DNA of 64,000 nucleotides. It comes from Oerskovia merdavium (GTDB taxonomy: Bacteria > Actinomycetota > Actinomycetes > Actinomycetales > Cellulomonadaceae). The notes under the pieces were generated by a model. It did not search any database. It was not told the origin of the DNA and was given only the letters and a program-made list of their open reading frames with translations. Position numbers and translations under genes: made by a program. Where the stretch lies: NCBI RefSeq assembly GCF_014836755.1, contig NZ_JACSQF010000010.1:116956-180955 (forward strand), in the 5' to 3' direction. Shown here in pieces: positions 1 to 7,784 of the stretch; the first letter of the stretch is position 1; the number at the start of each line of letters is the position of its first letter.

Positions 1-299
1 TTCGCCGAGGTCACGGCTTCCTCGACCTGCGCGCGCTTGTCCTCGGGGAGCGAGCCGAGCCCGTCGACGAGCGACTGCACGTCGGCCCCGATGGTCTCGG
101 CCTGGGCCTTGGCGTCGTTCAGGAGCTGGTCGAGCTGGTCGCTCGTGATGGTGAACTCGGGGAGGGTGATGCTCCCGTCGTCGCCGCAGGCTCCGAGCAC
201 GGACGTGGACAGGACGAGCGCCAGCCCGACGGCGGCACTCCGGCGGGTGCGTCGGGAGCGCTGCGCGGGGGGCGCCTGGAGCGGGGTCGAGGTGTCCAT
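1..299 (-). CDS. Putative lipoprotein, partial (C-terminus outside window)
   Basis: Reading leftward from the ATG at 297-299 gives about 99 residues before the window ends. An Arg-rich N-terminus precedes a hydrophobic stretch and a lipobox ending VLGAC (Cys about residue 38), so export and lipid anchoring are likely. After the Cys comes an acidic, helix-prone segment with spaced Leu/Ala residues (LDQLLNDAKAQAE, VQSLVDGLGSLPEDKRAQVEE), perhaps a coiled coil. I do not recognise a family. It is divergent from the M15 peptidase gene, with about 156 bp between the two starts. Confidence 0.7.
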   Translation of the reverse strand, partial: MDTSTPLQAPPAQRSRRTRRSAAVGLALVLSTSVLGACGDDGSITLPEFTITSDQLDQLLNDAKAQAETIGADVQSLVDGLGSLPEDKRAQVEEAVTSA

Positions 300-384
300 G
301 TGCCCATTGTGCTCGGGCAACCTGAGAAGTCACCCTCAGTGTTCATCCAGGAGGGGTGGCGTACACGCCGTTCGTCGTTCAGGC

Positions 385-412
385 TTGAGTTTGGCCTTTC
401 TCGCGATAGCCT
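385..412 (+). promoter_or_regulatory. Probable promoter of the M15 peptidase gene
   Basis: TTGAGT (385-390) and TAGCCT (407-412) are separated by 16 bp, a plausible housekeeping-sigma promoter. The gene start follows about 44 nt later with its own ribosome binding site. Confidence 0.45.
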
Positions 413-455
413 CGCTACGTCGAAAGACGCAAGACCGGACAATTGGAGTCTCGTG

Positions 456-2423
456 GTGACCTTGCCGACGCACCGTGTGCGTTCACGCCGCCCTGCGGGA
501 GCAGCAGTGAGCCCGCACGACGAGGCAGGCCAGGTCGCCGGCTCGTCCGTCCCCGCCGCGCCTGCGGCGGCCGCCGTCGCGGCTCCTCCACCGTCTGCCC
601 CCACACCCCCGTGCCTCGCCGCGGGCGCTCGCCCGCGCCACCCGTCTCGTGCCGTCCCGTGGATCCTGTCGACCACGCTCGTGCTCGGGTCGGTCATGAC
701 CGTCGGGTTCGTGGGGTCGTCGATCACGCACCGAGAGGCCTGGTCGGTCCAGTACGCCGCGCCGGAGGCCCCGGCGGCGGGTGCTGCGTTCGGCGTGCTC
801 CCCGCGGCCTACGAGCCGCCGCGCGAGGACGTCCAGCTCGAACGGGTCGTGGCCGCGGTCGACCGCTCGGACGAGTACATCGCGAACGAGGCGCAGGTCC
901 CGGACGGCGTGCTCCAGGCCCGCTCGGAGCTCGGCATGCTGCTGGCCACCTACCAGGCGCAGCAGGCCGCTGCCGGTGGGGCCGCTCCAGGAACGAGCGG
1001 TGGGACCGGGACGAGCGGGGCCGGGAGCTTCTTCCTGGACGGACTGGCCACCCCGCCCGCCCCCGCTCCCTTGTCTCCGCTGGCACCGGTCGCCCCCGTC
1101 GGGACTGCGGCTCCCGGGACCTCCGGTGTGATCGAGGGACCCGCCCCCACGGAGGCCCCCTCCGACGTCGTGGACGCTGCCGCGGCGGCGAACACCGTGT
1201 CGTCCGGCCTGCCCGCGGGCTACGTGCCGGCCGGTGCGGCGGACGCCCTGGCGACCGACCCGGATCCCGTCTCGCCCGAGCCCACGGCCCCCGTGGGGCC
1301 GGACGCCGAGGGCGGGGACGCGCCGTCGGGCGTGGTGGCTCCCGACGGGACCGTGGCTCCCGAGGGCACGGTGGCTCCTGACGGAGTCGTCGCTCCTGAC
1401 GGGACGGTCGAGGACGGAGCGCCGCTCCCCGGTGACCTGACCGGCGACCCGACCGACGAGGACGCGCCCGACCACGACGACCTGGTCACGCTCGACGACG
1501 TCGTCGTCGCCGCGACGCGGCTCGCGGAGCTCATGGGTCCGTCCTACGCGCTGGCGCCCGGTGACGTCCTGCCAGCCGCGGGCATGGCGGTCCCCGCCGG
1601 CGGCACGCTCGCCGACCAGCTCGCGGCCGTGGTCGCCAAGTACGCCGACAGCACCGCGCAGTACGGCAACGGACAGCTGCCCGGCTCGGTGCTCTGCGGT
1701 CTGGACTTCGCCCCCGGGCACAGCCTGCGCTGCGACGCCGCCGAGCAGCTCAACGCGCTCGCGGTCGAGTACCAGAAGGAGTTCGGCAAGCCGCTCCGCA
1801 TCACCGACTCGTACCGCAGCTACGACGCGCAGGTCGCGGTCAAGGCGGCCAAGCCGTACCTCGCCGCCGTCCCGGGCACCTCGCAGCACGGTTGGGGTCT
1901 CGCGATCGACGTCGGGCAGCCTGTCTCGACGGGCCGCAGCGCGGAGTACCTGTGGATGCGGCTGCACGCACCGGACTACGGGTGGGACAACCCGTCGTGG
2001 GCGCGGCTCGACGGCCGTAAGCCCGAGCCCTGGCACTTCGAGTTCTACGCGGCCGGCGCCATGCCGGACCGCTACACCGGGGGTGTCCCCGCGACCCCGT
2101 CGGCTCCTCCCGTGACGCCGACGACCCCGCCCACCACTCCTCCCACGACGCCGCCGAGCCCGGCCCCCACGCCGAACCCGACGCCCACGACGCCCGCTCC
2201 GACGGACCCGCCGACCCCGACGGACCCGCCGACGACGACCCCTCCGGTCGAGACGCCGGACCCGACGGACCCGCCGACGACCACCCCGCCGACCCCGACG
2301 GACCCGCCGACGACGACCCCTCCGGTCGAGACACCGGACTCGACGCCCACCCTGGCGCCGACACCGACCTCGGACCCGACGTCCACGGCCTTCGTGACCC
2401 AGGAGCCCTCGGCGACCCCGTGA
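456..2423 (+). CDS. Secreted or anchored M15-family D-alanyl-D-alanine carboxypeptidase (VanY-like)
   Basis: The GTG at 456 has a GGAG seven bases upstream and gives 655 residues; longer in-frame starts lack one. A basic N-terminus leads to a membrane segment at about residues 62-85 (VPWILSTTLVLGSVMTVGFV), acting as signal or anchor. The catalytic VanY-type domain lies at about residues 385-535, with RITDSYRSYDAQ, the zinc motif SQHGWGLAIDVG and the EPWHFEF motif. These enzymes trim peptidoglycan stem peptides. The domain is flanked by disordered regions: an Ala/Pro-rich stretch holding four VAPDGT-like hexapeptides, and a Pro/Thr-rich tail with PTDPPTTTPP repeats that resembles a cell-wall-spanning linker. 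The domain call is strong; which bonds it cuts is inferred. Confidence 0.85.
   Translation: MTLPTHRVRSRRPAGAAVSPHDEAGQVAGSSVPAAPAAAAVAAPPPSAPTPPCLAAGARPRHPSRAVPWILSTTLVLGSVMTVGFVGSSITHREAWSVQYAAPEAPAAGAAFGVLPAAYEPPREDVQLERVVAAVDRSDEYIANEAQVPDGVLQARSELGMLLATYQAQQAAAGGAAPGTSGGTGTSGAGSFFLDGLATPPAPAPLSPLAPVAPVGTAAPGTSGVIEGPAPTEAPSDVVDAAAAANTVSSGLPAGYVPAGAADALATDPDPVSPEPTAPVGPDAEGGDAPSGVVAPDGTVAPEGTVAPDGVVAPDGTVEDGAPLPGDLTGDPTDEDAPDHDDLVTLDDVVVAATRLAELMGPSYALAPGDVLPAAGMAVPAGGTLADQLAAVVAKYADSTAQYGNGQLPGSVLCGLDFAPGHSLRCDAAEQLNALAVEYQKEFGKPLRITDSYRSYDAQVAVKAAKPYLAAVPGTSQHGWGLAIDVGQPVSTGRSAEYLWMRLHAPDYGWDNPSWARLDGRKPEPWHFEFYAAGAMPDRYTGGVPATPSAPPVTPTTPPTTPPTTPPSPAPTPNPTPTTPAPTDPPTPTDPPTTTPPVETPDPTDPPTTTPPTPTDPPTTTPPVETPDSTPTLAPTPTSDPTSTAFVTQEPSATP
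1332..1407 (+). repeat. Tandem 18-bp repeats encoding VAPDGT-like hexapeptides
   Basis: Four consecutive 18-bp units encode VAPDGT, VAPEGT, VAPDGV and VAPDGT inside the disordered region before the peptidase domain. Copies differ by a few bases. Such repeats can expand or contract by slippage. Confidence 0.8.
2212..2339 (+). repeat. Near-identical ~51-bp repeats in the Pro/Thr-rich tail
   Basis: About 51 bp at 2212-2262 recur at 2289-2339 with very few differences, encoding PTPTDPPTTTPPVETPD-type sequence. The 26 bp between them are partly repetitive as well. This forms the C-terminal low-complexity tail of the peptidase. Confidence 0.75.
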
Positions 2424-2465
2424 TGCGGTCGCGAGGCGTCGAGGCGGCCGCGTAGGGTGGGGCCC

Positions 2466-2477
2466 ATGTGGATCTGA
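2466..2477 (+). CDS. Three-codon upstream ORF (Met-Trp-Ile), candidate leader peptide
   Basis: ATG TGG ATC TGA begins exactly seven bases after TAGGGT (2453-2458), the geometry of a leaderless transcript, so transcription probably starts at this ATG. It lies 148 nt upstream of the ABC-F start and is followed at once by nested hairpins. Resistance-type ABC-F genes are often controlled by ribosome stalling on a short leader ORF. The ORF and spacing are seen; the regulatory role is inferred. Confidence 0.45.
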   Translation: MWI

Positions 2478-2484
2478 GCCTGCC

Positions 2485-2584
2485 CGCGAGACCCCCTTCC
2501 TCTCGCGCCCCGACGTCGCCCCGCGACGTGACGACCTCGTCGCGTCCCGGCGCGCTCGACGTCGGCAGGCAGCCTCCTGTGCCG
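2485..2584 (+). promoter_or_regulatory. Structured 5' leader of the ABC-F gene, possible attenuator
   Basis: Hairpin 1 pairs CGCGAGA (2485-2491) with TCTCGCG (2501-2507). Next, ACGTCGC can pair with GCGACGT across three bases, and the same GCGAC can instead pair with a downstream GTCGC, giving mutually exclusive stems. The self-complementary CGACGTCG occurs twice (2511-2518 and 2557-2564). A last stem joins CGGCA (2563-2567) to TGCCG (2580-2584), just before the gene. No U-tract follows, so any termination would not be of the classical intrinsic type. Confidence 0.4.
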
Positions 2585-2613
2585 CCGTGGCGCCCTTCCA
2601 GTCAGGTGACCCT

Positions 2614-4410
2614 ATGACCCATGCCTCCCCGTCCCTCCTCACCGCGACGGACCTCACCAAGTCCTACGGCGACCGCACGGTCCTGGCGGGGGTGAGCCTC
2701 GCCGTCGACCCCGGTCACCGGACCGGTCTGGTCGGCGAGAACGGCGTCGGCAAGTCGACGCTCCTGCGGCTCCTCGCAGGGATCGAGGACCCCGACTCCG
2801 GGTCCGTGACGCGCCCGGCAGACCTTGGCTACCTGCACCAGGAGCTTCCCTACGGCCCGACGACGACCGTCGGTCAGGTCGTCGAGGACGCCCTCGCGGG
2901 AGTCCGGGAGATCGAGCGCGCGCTCGAGGACGCGGGCGCGGCCCTCGCCTCGTCGTCAGAACCCGGCAGGGGCACGACCCGGCCCGGCCCGGACGAAGGG
3001 TCCACCGAGGTCGACACCCTCACCGCGGCCTACGACCTGGCCCTCGCGCGCGCCGAGCAGTCGGACGTGTGGGGGGCCGACGCCCGCGCCTCCCGCGCCC
3101 TCGCAGGTCTGGGGCTCGACGTGATCCATCGCGGCCGCCTCGTCGCGCGGCTCTCGGGCGGCCAGCGCACGCGCCTCGGCCTCGCGGCGCTCCTCATCCG
3201 CCAGCCCGGCGCGCTCCTGCTCGACGAGCCGACCAACCACCTGGACGACGAGGCCGCCGAGTTCCTCGCGACGGCGCTGCGCGCGCTGCCCGGGGCCGTG
3301 CTCCTCGCGAGCCACGACCGGGTGTTCCTCGACGAGGTCTGCACCGAGATCCTCGACCTCGACCCCTCGCAGGAGGCCAGCTCCGCGGGGCGCACGGGCG
3401 GCACGCTGTACGCGGGGAGCTATCGCGACTACCTGCGGGCCAAGCGCGTCGAGCGCGCGCGCTGGGAGCAGCAGTTCGCGGCCGAGCAGGACGAGCTCAA
3501 GGCGCTGAGGCGGTCGGTCGCGACCACGGCGCGCAACGTCTCGCACGACCGCGAGCGCGGCAACCAGTCCAAGCTGCTCTACGACGCCAAGGGCGAGCGC
3601 GTGCAGTCGCAGGTCTCGCGGCGCGTGCGCAACGCCCAGCAGCGTCTCGACACGCTCCAGGCCGAGCAGGTCCACAAGCCCCCGGAGCCGTTGCGGTTCT
3701 CCCCGCCGCACCTCGTGCGTGAGCGGGCGACGAGCTCGTCCCCCGGGCGGTCGGGCGGTCGGCGCGGTTCCCAGGGGGCGTCGAACGGCACCGACGGCCT
3801 GGCGCTCTGGGCGCGTGACGTCGTCGTGCAGGGCGGGGCGACCGAGCCCGGCGCCGCGACGCCCGGACGCCCTCGGCTCGACCTGCGGGCTGCGGGGGTC
3901 CCGTCGATCGACGTCGCGCCCGGCGCCAAGCTCCTCGTGACCGGGGCCAACGGCTCGGGCAAGTCGACGCTGCTCCACGTGCTGGCGGGGGACATCGTGC
4001 CGTCGGCCGGCTCCGTGGGGCGCGCGCGAGGCGTCGAGGTCGCCCTGCTGGAGCAGGACGTCCGCCTGCACGACGACGACCGCACCCCGCGCGACCTGCT
4101 CGCCCTCATCACGGGGCAGGACCCCGCGGACCGTCCGCTCGTGAACGCGCACGGCCTCGTCGCACCCCGCGACCTGGACCGGCCGCTCGCGGAGCTGAGC
4201 GTGGGCCAGCGGCGGCGCGTGGTCCTCGCGATGCTCGTGACCCAGGCTCCCGACGTCCTGCTGCTCGACGAGCCGACCAACCACATCTCGCTCGCGCTCG
4301 CCGAGGAGCTCATGGCCGCGGTCGAGACGTGGCCGGGGGCCGTGGTCGTCGCGTCGCACGACCGGTGGCTGCGGCGGACCTGGAAGGGCGACGTCGTGCA
4401 CCTCGGCTAG
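2614..4410 (+). CDS. ABC-F family ATPase (ribosome protection / antibiotic resistance type)
   Basis: The ATG at 2614 follows AGG at 2604-2606 and gives 598 residues. There are two ABC domains and no membrane segment, as in ABC-F translation factors that act on the ribosomal E site. Domain 1 has Walker A GENGVGKST (about 41-49), signature LSGGQRTRLGL and Walker B LLLDEPTNHLDD. A charged coiled-coil linker contains RRVRNAQQRLDTLQAEQ and KPPEPLRF. Domain 2 has GANGSGKST (about residue 443), LSVGQRRRVVL and LLLDEPTNHIS. Its linker and context resemble actinobacterial macrolide/lincosamide-type ABC-F proteins, but the drug cannot be assigned from sequence. The long leader with a mini-ORF fits drug-inducible expression. 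Confidence 0.85.
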   Translation: MTHASPSLLTATDLTKSYGDRTVLAGVSLAVDPGHRTGLVGENGVGKSTLLRLLAGIEDPDSGSVTRPADLGYLHQELPYGPTTTVGQVVEDALAGVREIERALEDAGAALASSSEPGRGTTRPGPDEGSTEVDTLTAAYDLALARAEQSDVWGADARASRALAGLGLDVIHRGRLVARLSGGQRTRLGLAALLIRQPGALLLDEPTNHLDDEAAEFLATALRALPGAVLLASHDRVFLDEVCTEILDLDPSQEASSAGRTGGTLYAGSYRDYLRAKRVERARWEQQFAAEQDELKALRRSVATTARNVSHDRERGNQSKLLYDAKGERVQSQVSRRVRNAQQRLDTLQAEQVHKPPEPLRFSPPHLVRERATSSSPGRSGGRRGSQGASNGTDGLALWARDVVVQGGATEPGAATPGRPRLDLRAAGVPSIDVAPGAKLLVTGANGSGKSTLLHVLAGDIVPSAGSVGRARGVEVALLEQDVRLHDDDRTPRDLLALITGQDPADRPLVNAHGLVAPRDLDRPLAELSVGQRRRVVLAMLVTQAPDVLLLDEPTNHISLALAEELMAAVETWPGAVVVASHDRWLRRTWKGDVVHLG

Positions 4411-5567
4411 ACGGGCACGATCAGCTGCGAACGGATCTCGTGGACGACCTGCTTCTGGACCTCGACGGGCGGCGACCCGTCGGGGTAGATGCCCAGCAGG
4501 GTCGCGAGCCGGAGCTGGGCCTCCTGCAGGTCGGCCAGGCGGCGGCTCTCGGCCGCGCCGCCCGCGTGCCGCGCCGCCCTGCGCGCCGCCCGCCGGGCGT
4601 GGACGGACCGCAGCGCCTCCCTCTCGCCCGGCGTCACGACGTCGTCGGGCTGGTCCGCGAGGACCGCCTCGAACCAGCGGTGGTCGATGCTCCGGGCGTA
4701 TCGGAAGACGAGGACGAACGCGAGGATCAGGACCACGTACTTGAGGAAGACCGACGCGAAGGCGCCCGCCTCGGACGACGGGAAGAAGATCTCGGGGGCG
4801 TTCCACGCGAAGTGCAGGGCCCAGGCGAGCAGGTAGGCCCCGAGAGCCACCGCGACGCGCCGGGCCACGGAGATGCGGAACGCGGTGAGCGCGTAGGCCA
4901 CGCCGAACCCGGCGATCGCGCTGAACATCACGTGCGCGCCGAACCCGATCAGGACCCTGCTCAGCCCGACCTGGAGAGCCCCCACCGCGTCGGAGCTCGG
5001 GTCCGTGATCGCACCCTGCACGATGTAGCTGATGTTCTCGCTGACCTCGAAGCCCAGGCCGACCATCGCGCCGTAGACCAGCCCGTTGAGCGGCCGGGTC
5101 ACGTGCGCGCGCCCCGCGTAGAGGACCAGGACCACGCCGAGGACCTTGATGAGCTCCTCGTCGGTCGGCCCTGCGAGGGCCGCCGACCAGGAGGCCAGGC
5201 CGACGCGCTCGAGCGCCGAGATCAGGTGGTCGTTCGCGACCACGACGATCGTCGGAGCGGCGACGAAGCCCCACGCGTAGGCCGCGAGCAGCAGGGGACC
5301 CGGCTCGTCCTCGAACAGGTCGAGCCGCCGGACGATCGCCGTGAGCAGGAGCGTGACGAGCCCGGCGAGCAGCACCCCGATCCCCAGGCCCTCCGGGGTG
5401 AGCAGCGCGTCCTGGCGGGCCGCGCGGAGCATCGAGAACCCGGTCACGACCAGGCACACCCAGTAGAGCCAGGTCGCCCACTGGTAGTGGGGGAACAGAC
5501 CGCGTCGGCGTCGTGCGGGAGCGCCCGTGGGCAGGACCACGGGGACGTTGCGGAGCTGGTCGGTCAC
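4407..5567 (-). CDS. PrsW-family intramembrane metalloprotease
   Basis: 386 residues from a GTG at 5565-5567 that overlaps the stop of the upstream gene (GTGA). Several hydrophobic helices carry the family motifs in order: PTDEELIK (EExxK), GLGFEVSEN, FGAHVMFSAIAGFG and ALHFAWN. PrsW-type enzymes cleave membrane proteins such as anti-sigma factors, but many actinobacterial members have no known substrate. The C-terminal ~90 residues are soluble, charged and Ala/Arg-rich (RRAARRAARHAGGAAESRR). Its last bases overlap the end of the convergent ABC-F gene. The partner gene encodes a single-pass protein with an extracytoplasmic domain, which could be a substrate or cofactor (inference). Confidence 0.85.
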   Translation of the reverse strand: MTDQLRNVPVVLPTGAPARRRRGLFPHYQWATWLYWVCLVVTGFSMLRAARQDALLTPEGLGIGVLLAGLVTLLLTAIVRRLDLFEDEPGPLLLAAYAWGFVAAPTIVVVANDHLISALERVGLASWSAALAGPTDEELIKVLGVVLVLYAGRAHVTRPLNGLVYGAMVGLGFEVSENISYIVQGAITDPSSDAVGALQVGLSRVLIGFGAHVMFSAIAGFGVAYALTAFRISVARRVAVALGAYLLAWALHFAWNAPEIFFPSSEAGAFASVFLKYVVLILAFVLVFRYARSIDHRWFEAVLADQPDDVVTPGEREALRSVHARRAARRAARHAGGAAESRRLADLQEAQLRLATLLGIYPDGSPPVEVQKQVVHEIRSQLIVPV

Positions 5568-6190
5568 GAGATCGTCACCGCCTTCACGAGCGCCGCCACG
5601 GCCTCGGCCTGAGCCTGCAGGTCCGACGACGTCCCGTACGCGAGGATCGAGACGCCTCCCTGGGCCTGCTGCCGCGTGACCTTGACCGTGAGCGACGCGG
5701 CCGCGGGGCCGTCCGACCGGAGGACGCCCGAGACCTCGGCCGGGTCGCCCTCGGAGACGATCCGCGCGTCGTACAGGCTCGTGCCCGTCGAGAGCTCGGC
5801 GAGCCGGGCGCGTCGCGTGAAGAAGACGTTGGCGTTCTCGACGCCCGAGACCACCTCGATCTCGACGCCGACCCCGGCACGGTCGACGGTCAGGCTCGCG
5901 CCGTCGAACGTGGACCCGCTCGCGTCGCCCGACGGGCTGATGTCGGCCGTCGTGGACCATCCTGCGGGGAACCGGATCGTCGCGGTCGAGGCGCCGTCGG
6001 ACACCGTCACGATCCTCCCCGCGGGGATCTCGGTCTCGGTGGCCGGGGTGCCCTCGTCGACCGCGGTGGGGACGAGCCACAGGGCGACCATGGCCAGCAG
6101 CACGAGGGTCGTCGCGACCGACCCGACGCGATCCATCCCGAAGCGTCCCCGACGCTCGGGCCGCAGGAGCGGGGGAGGTTCGGGGTGCAT
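5564..6190 (-). CDS. Single-pass membrane protein, operon partner of PrsW-like protease
   Basis: 208 residues from the ATG at 6188-6190, preceded by GAGGAG. One membrane helix at about residues 22-42 (ATTLVLLAMVALWLVPTAV) is followed by a beta-rich extracellular domain of about 160 residues with no recognised family. No cysteines or catalytic motif stand out. The stop overlaps the PrsW start by four bases, so translational coupling is likely. A joint function with PrsW is inferred from context only. Confidence 0.75.
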   Translation of the reverse strand: MHPEPPPLLRPERRGRFGMDRVGSVATTLVLLAMVALWLVPTAVDEGTPATETEIPAGRIVTVSDGASTATIRFPAGWSTTADISPSGDASGSTFDGASLTVDRAGVGVEIEVVSGVENANVFFTRRARLAELSTGTSLYDARIVSEGDPAEVSGVLRSDGPAAASLTVKVTRQQAQGGVSILAYGTSSDLQAQAEAVAALVKAVTIS

Positions 6191-6357
6191 CGTGCTCCTC
6201 GGGTCGGGCCGGCGGGACGTGCCTCCGATGCAAGCACCGGCCGACCGGGACCGCGACCGCTGGCCGCCGCGGACGACGGGGGGAGGTGGCGTGGACGAAC
6301 TGTGCGGGCCGCTTCCTCGTGCGGTGGGTGTCGGCGGCGGGGCCTAGGGTCTGGGGA

Positions 6358-6909
6358 ATGAGCGAAGAGCGAGCACGCGCCGCACTCGAGGCGTCCGGGA
6401 TCGACTTCACCATCACCCGGCACGGCCCGGTGGGCTCTCTCGAGGAGGCTGCTGCGGCACGGGGGATCGACCCGGCGAACATCGTCAAGACGCTCGTGGT
6501 CCGTCGTGGTGACGACGACTACCTGTTCGTCCTGGTGCCCGGAGACCGGACCATCTCGTGGCCCAAGCTCAGGGCCCTCCTGGGCGTCTCGCGACTGTCC
6601 ATGCCGGACAAGGACGTCGCCCGCGAGGTCACCGGGTACGAGCGCGGCACCATCACGCCGTTCGGTTCCACGACCGCGTGGCCGGTCGTCGCGGACACGC
6701 GCGTCGTCTTCCGGGAGGCGGGCTCCACCGCGGCGGAGAGCGCCGTCGGGCAGGACGAGACGGTGGCGGACCTCCTCGGCGAACCGGGCGGCGCTGCGCC
6801 GCTCGTCTCGATCGGCGGGGGCGCGTTCGGCGTCGCGGCGACCGTCGACGGGGCACGCCTCGCGGCCGTCCTGGGCGCGCAGGTCGCGGACGTGACCGAG
6901 CCGGTCTAG
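6358..6909 (+). CDS. YbaK/EbsC-family aminoacyl-tRNA deacylase
   Basis: 183 residues. The ATG at 6358 sits seven bases after TAGGGT (6345-6350), indicating a leaderless transcript. The fold is recognisable from IVKTLVVRRGDDDYLFVLVPGDRTISWPKL, where the KT Lys is the family's conserved active-site Lys, and from the later GSTTAWPVVAD and SIGGGAFGVAATVDG segments. YbaK-type proteins hydrolyse mischarged tRNAs such as Cys-tRNA(Pro). Substrate specificity is not assignable here. Divergent from the PrsW operon. Confidence 0.8.
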   Translation: MSEERARAALEASGIDFTITRHGPVGSLEEAAAARGIDPANIVKTLVVRRGDDDYLFVLVPGDRTISWPKLRALLGVSRLSMPDKDVAREVTGYERGTITPFGSTTAWPVVADTRVVFREAGSTAAESAVGQDETVADLLGEPGGAAPLVSIGGGAFGVAATVDGARLAAVLGAQVADVTEPV

Positions 6910-7028
6910 CCTCACAGGGTTTGACCATCACGGGCCCCGACCCCGGGAACACCGTTCATTGCCCGATCGTTGACCAGGAGGACGGTCCGCGAGGACCAGC
7001 CTCACCGACTGACGGAGCACGAGAAAGC

Positions 7029-7373
7029 ATGACCATCCCCAGCACCTTGGACGCAGGCATCACCTACGAGGCGACCCCGGAGGGCTCCCTCATCACGCTG
7101 TGGGGAGAGATCGACGCAGCCCTGCGGGACCGTGCGAGCGACGCGATGGCGCAGGTCATCACGCATCCAGGTCCCGTGACGATCGACGTCGGCCAGGTGA
7201 CCTTCATCGACTCCTCGGGCATCGCCTTCATCCTGCAGGTCTACATGCTGGGTTCCGAGGACGGACGCCCCGTGGTCCTGCAGGACCCGACGAGCACGCT
7301 CGAGGACCTGCTCGAGATGATCGGCATGGCGGGCACCATCCCCATCGTGAGGACGGCCTCCGCAGGGTCCTAG
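7029..7373 (+). CDS. STAS-domain anti-sigma factor antagonist
   Basis: 114 residues forming a single STAS domain. The core VTIDVGQVTFIDSSGIAFIL contains the Asp-Ser-Ser phosphorylation site typical of SpoIIAA/RsbV proteins, whose dephosphorylated form binds an anti-sigma kinase and frees a sigma factor. No partner kinase or sigma gene is adjacent. The ATG at 7029 follows a purine-rich GAGAAAG, with GGAG slightly further upstream. The 3' end overlaps the convergent small membrane gene by four bases. Confidence 0.85.
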   Translation: MTIPSTLDAGITYEATPEGSLITLWGEIDAALRDRASDAMAQVITHPGPVTIDVGQVTFIDSSGIAFILQVYMLGSEDGRPVVLQDPTSTLEDLLEMIGMAGTIPIVRTASAGS

Positions 7374-7663
7374 ACGTCGTCTCGACGGTCCTCGATCGCA
7401 GGCGGGGTGCCCCACGGGGCGGCAGCGTCGGTCGGCCTTTCGGTCTCGATCCTGTGGCGGACCGGCGCCTCGACCTGCTGCGTCCCGTCGGGGGCGGGGA
7501 GCTCCTGCGGCAGCTTCTGCCGGAACGCCGAGAAGTACAGCCCCACCAGCACCCCGCCGACCATCATGATCGGGAGCTGGGCGGCGCTGAACCACATGGC
7601 CGAGGAGGCCACGAGCAGACCGAACGTGACGGGGACGGCGACGTCCAGGGTCCTGCGGTCCAC
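7370..7663 (-). CDS. Small two-helix membrane protein, unknown function
   Basis: 97 residues from a GTG at 7661-7663, preceded by GGAGG five bases upstream. Two hydrophobic stretches (VPVTFGLLVASSAMWFSAA and PIMMVGGVLVGLYFSA) form a hairpin; the C-terminal half is charged and Pro-rich, probably cytoplasmic. No family recognised. It ends convergently on the STAS gene. Confidence 0.65.
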   Translation of the reverse strand: MDRRTLDVAVPVTFGLLVASSAMWFSAAQLPIMMVGGVLVGLYFSAFRQKLPQELPAPDGTQQVEAPVRHRIETERPTDAAAPWGTPPAIEDRRDDV

Positions 7664-7784
7664 GAGGGCCTCCGGTGCTGATCGGTGTGAACGAGGAGCG
7701 TAGCGCGGTGGGTCGGCCCGCCGGAGGGCGTGTCACGCCTCGGCGCCCGCGGTGCTGTGGGTGGCTCGGGCTACCGTTCGGGTC

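Noticed and set aside
2212..2339. CRISPR-like direct repeats
   Set aside because: They encode the Pro/Thr tail in frame, and the intervening sequence is related rather than unique spacers.
4407..6488. 693-residue ORF joining PrsW with upstream sequence
   Set aside because: The part before the GTG at 5567 is a shadow of the 208-residue membrane gene, which has its own ribosome binding site and overlaps PrsW by four bases.
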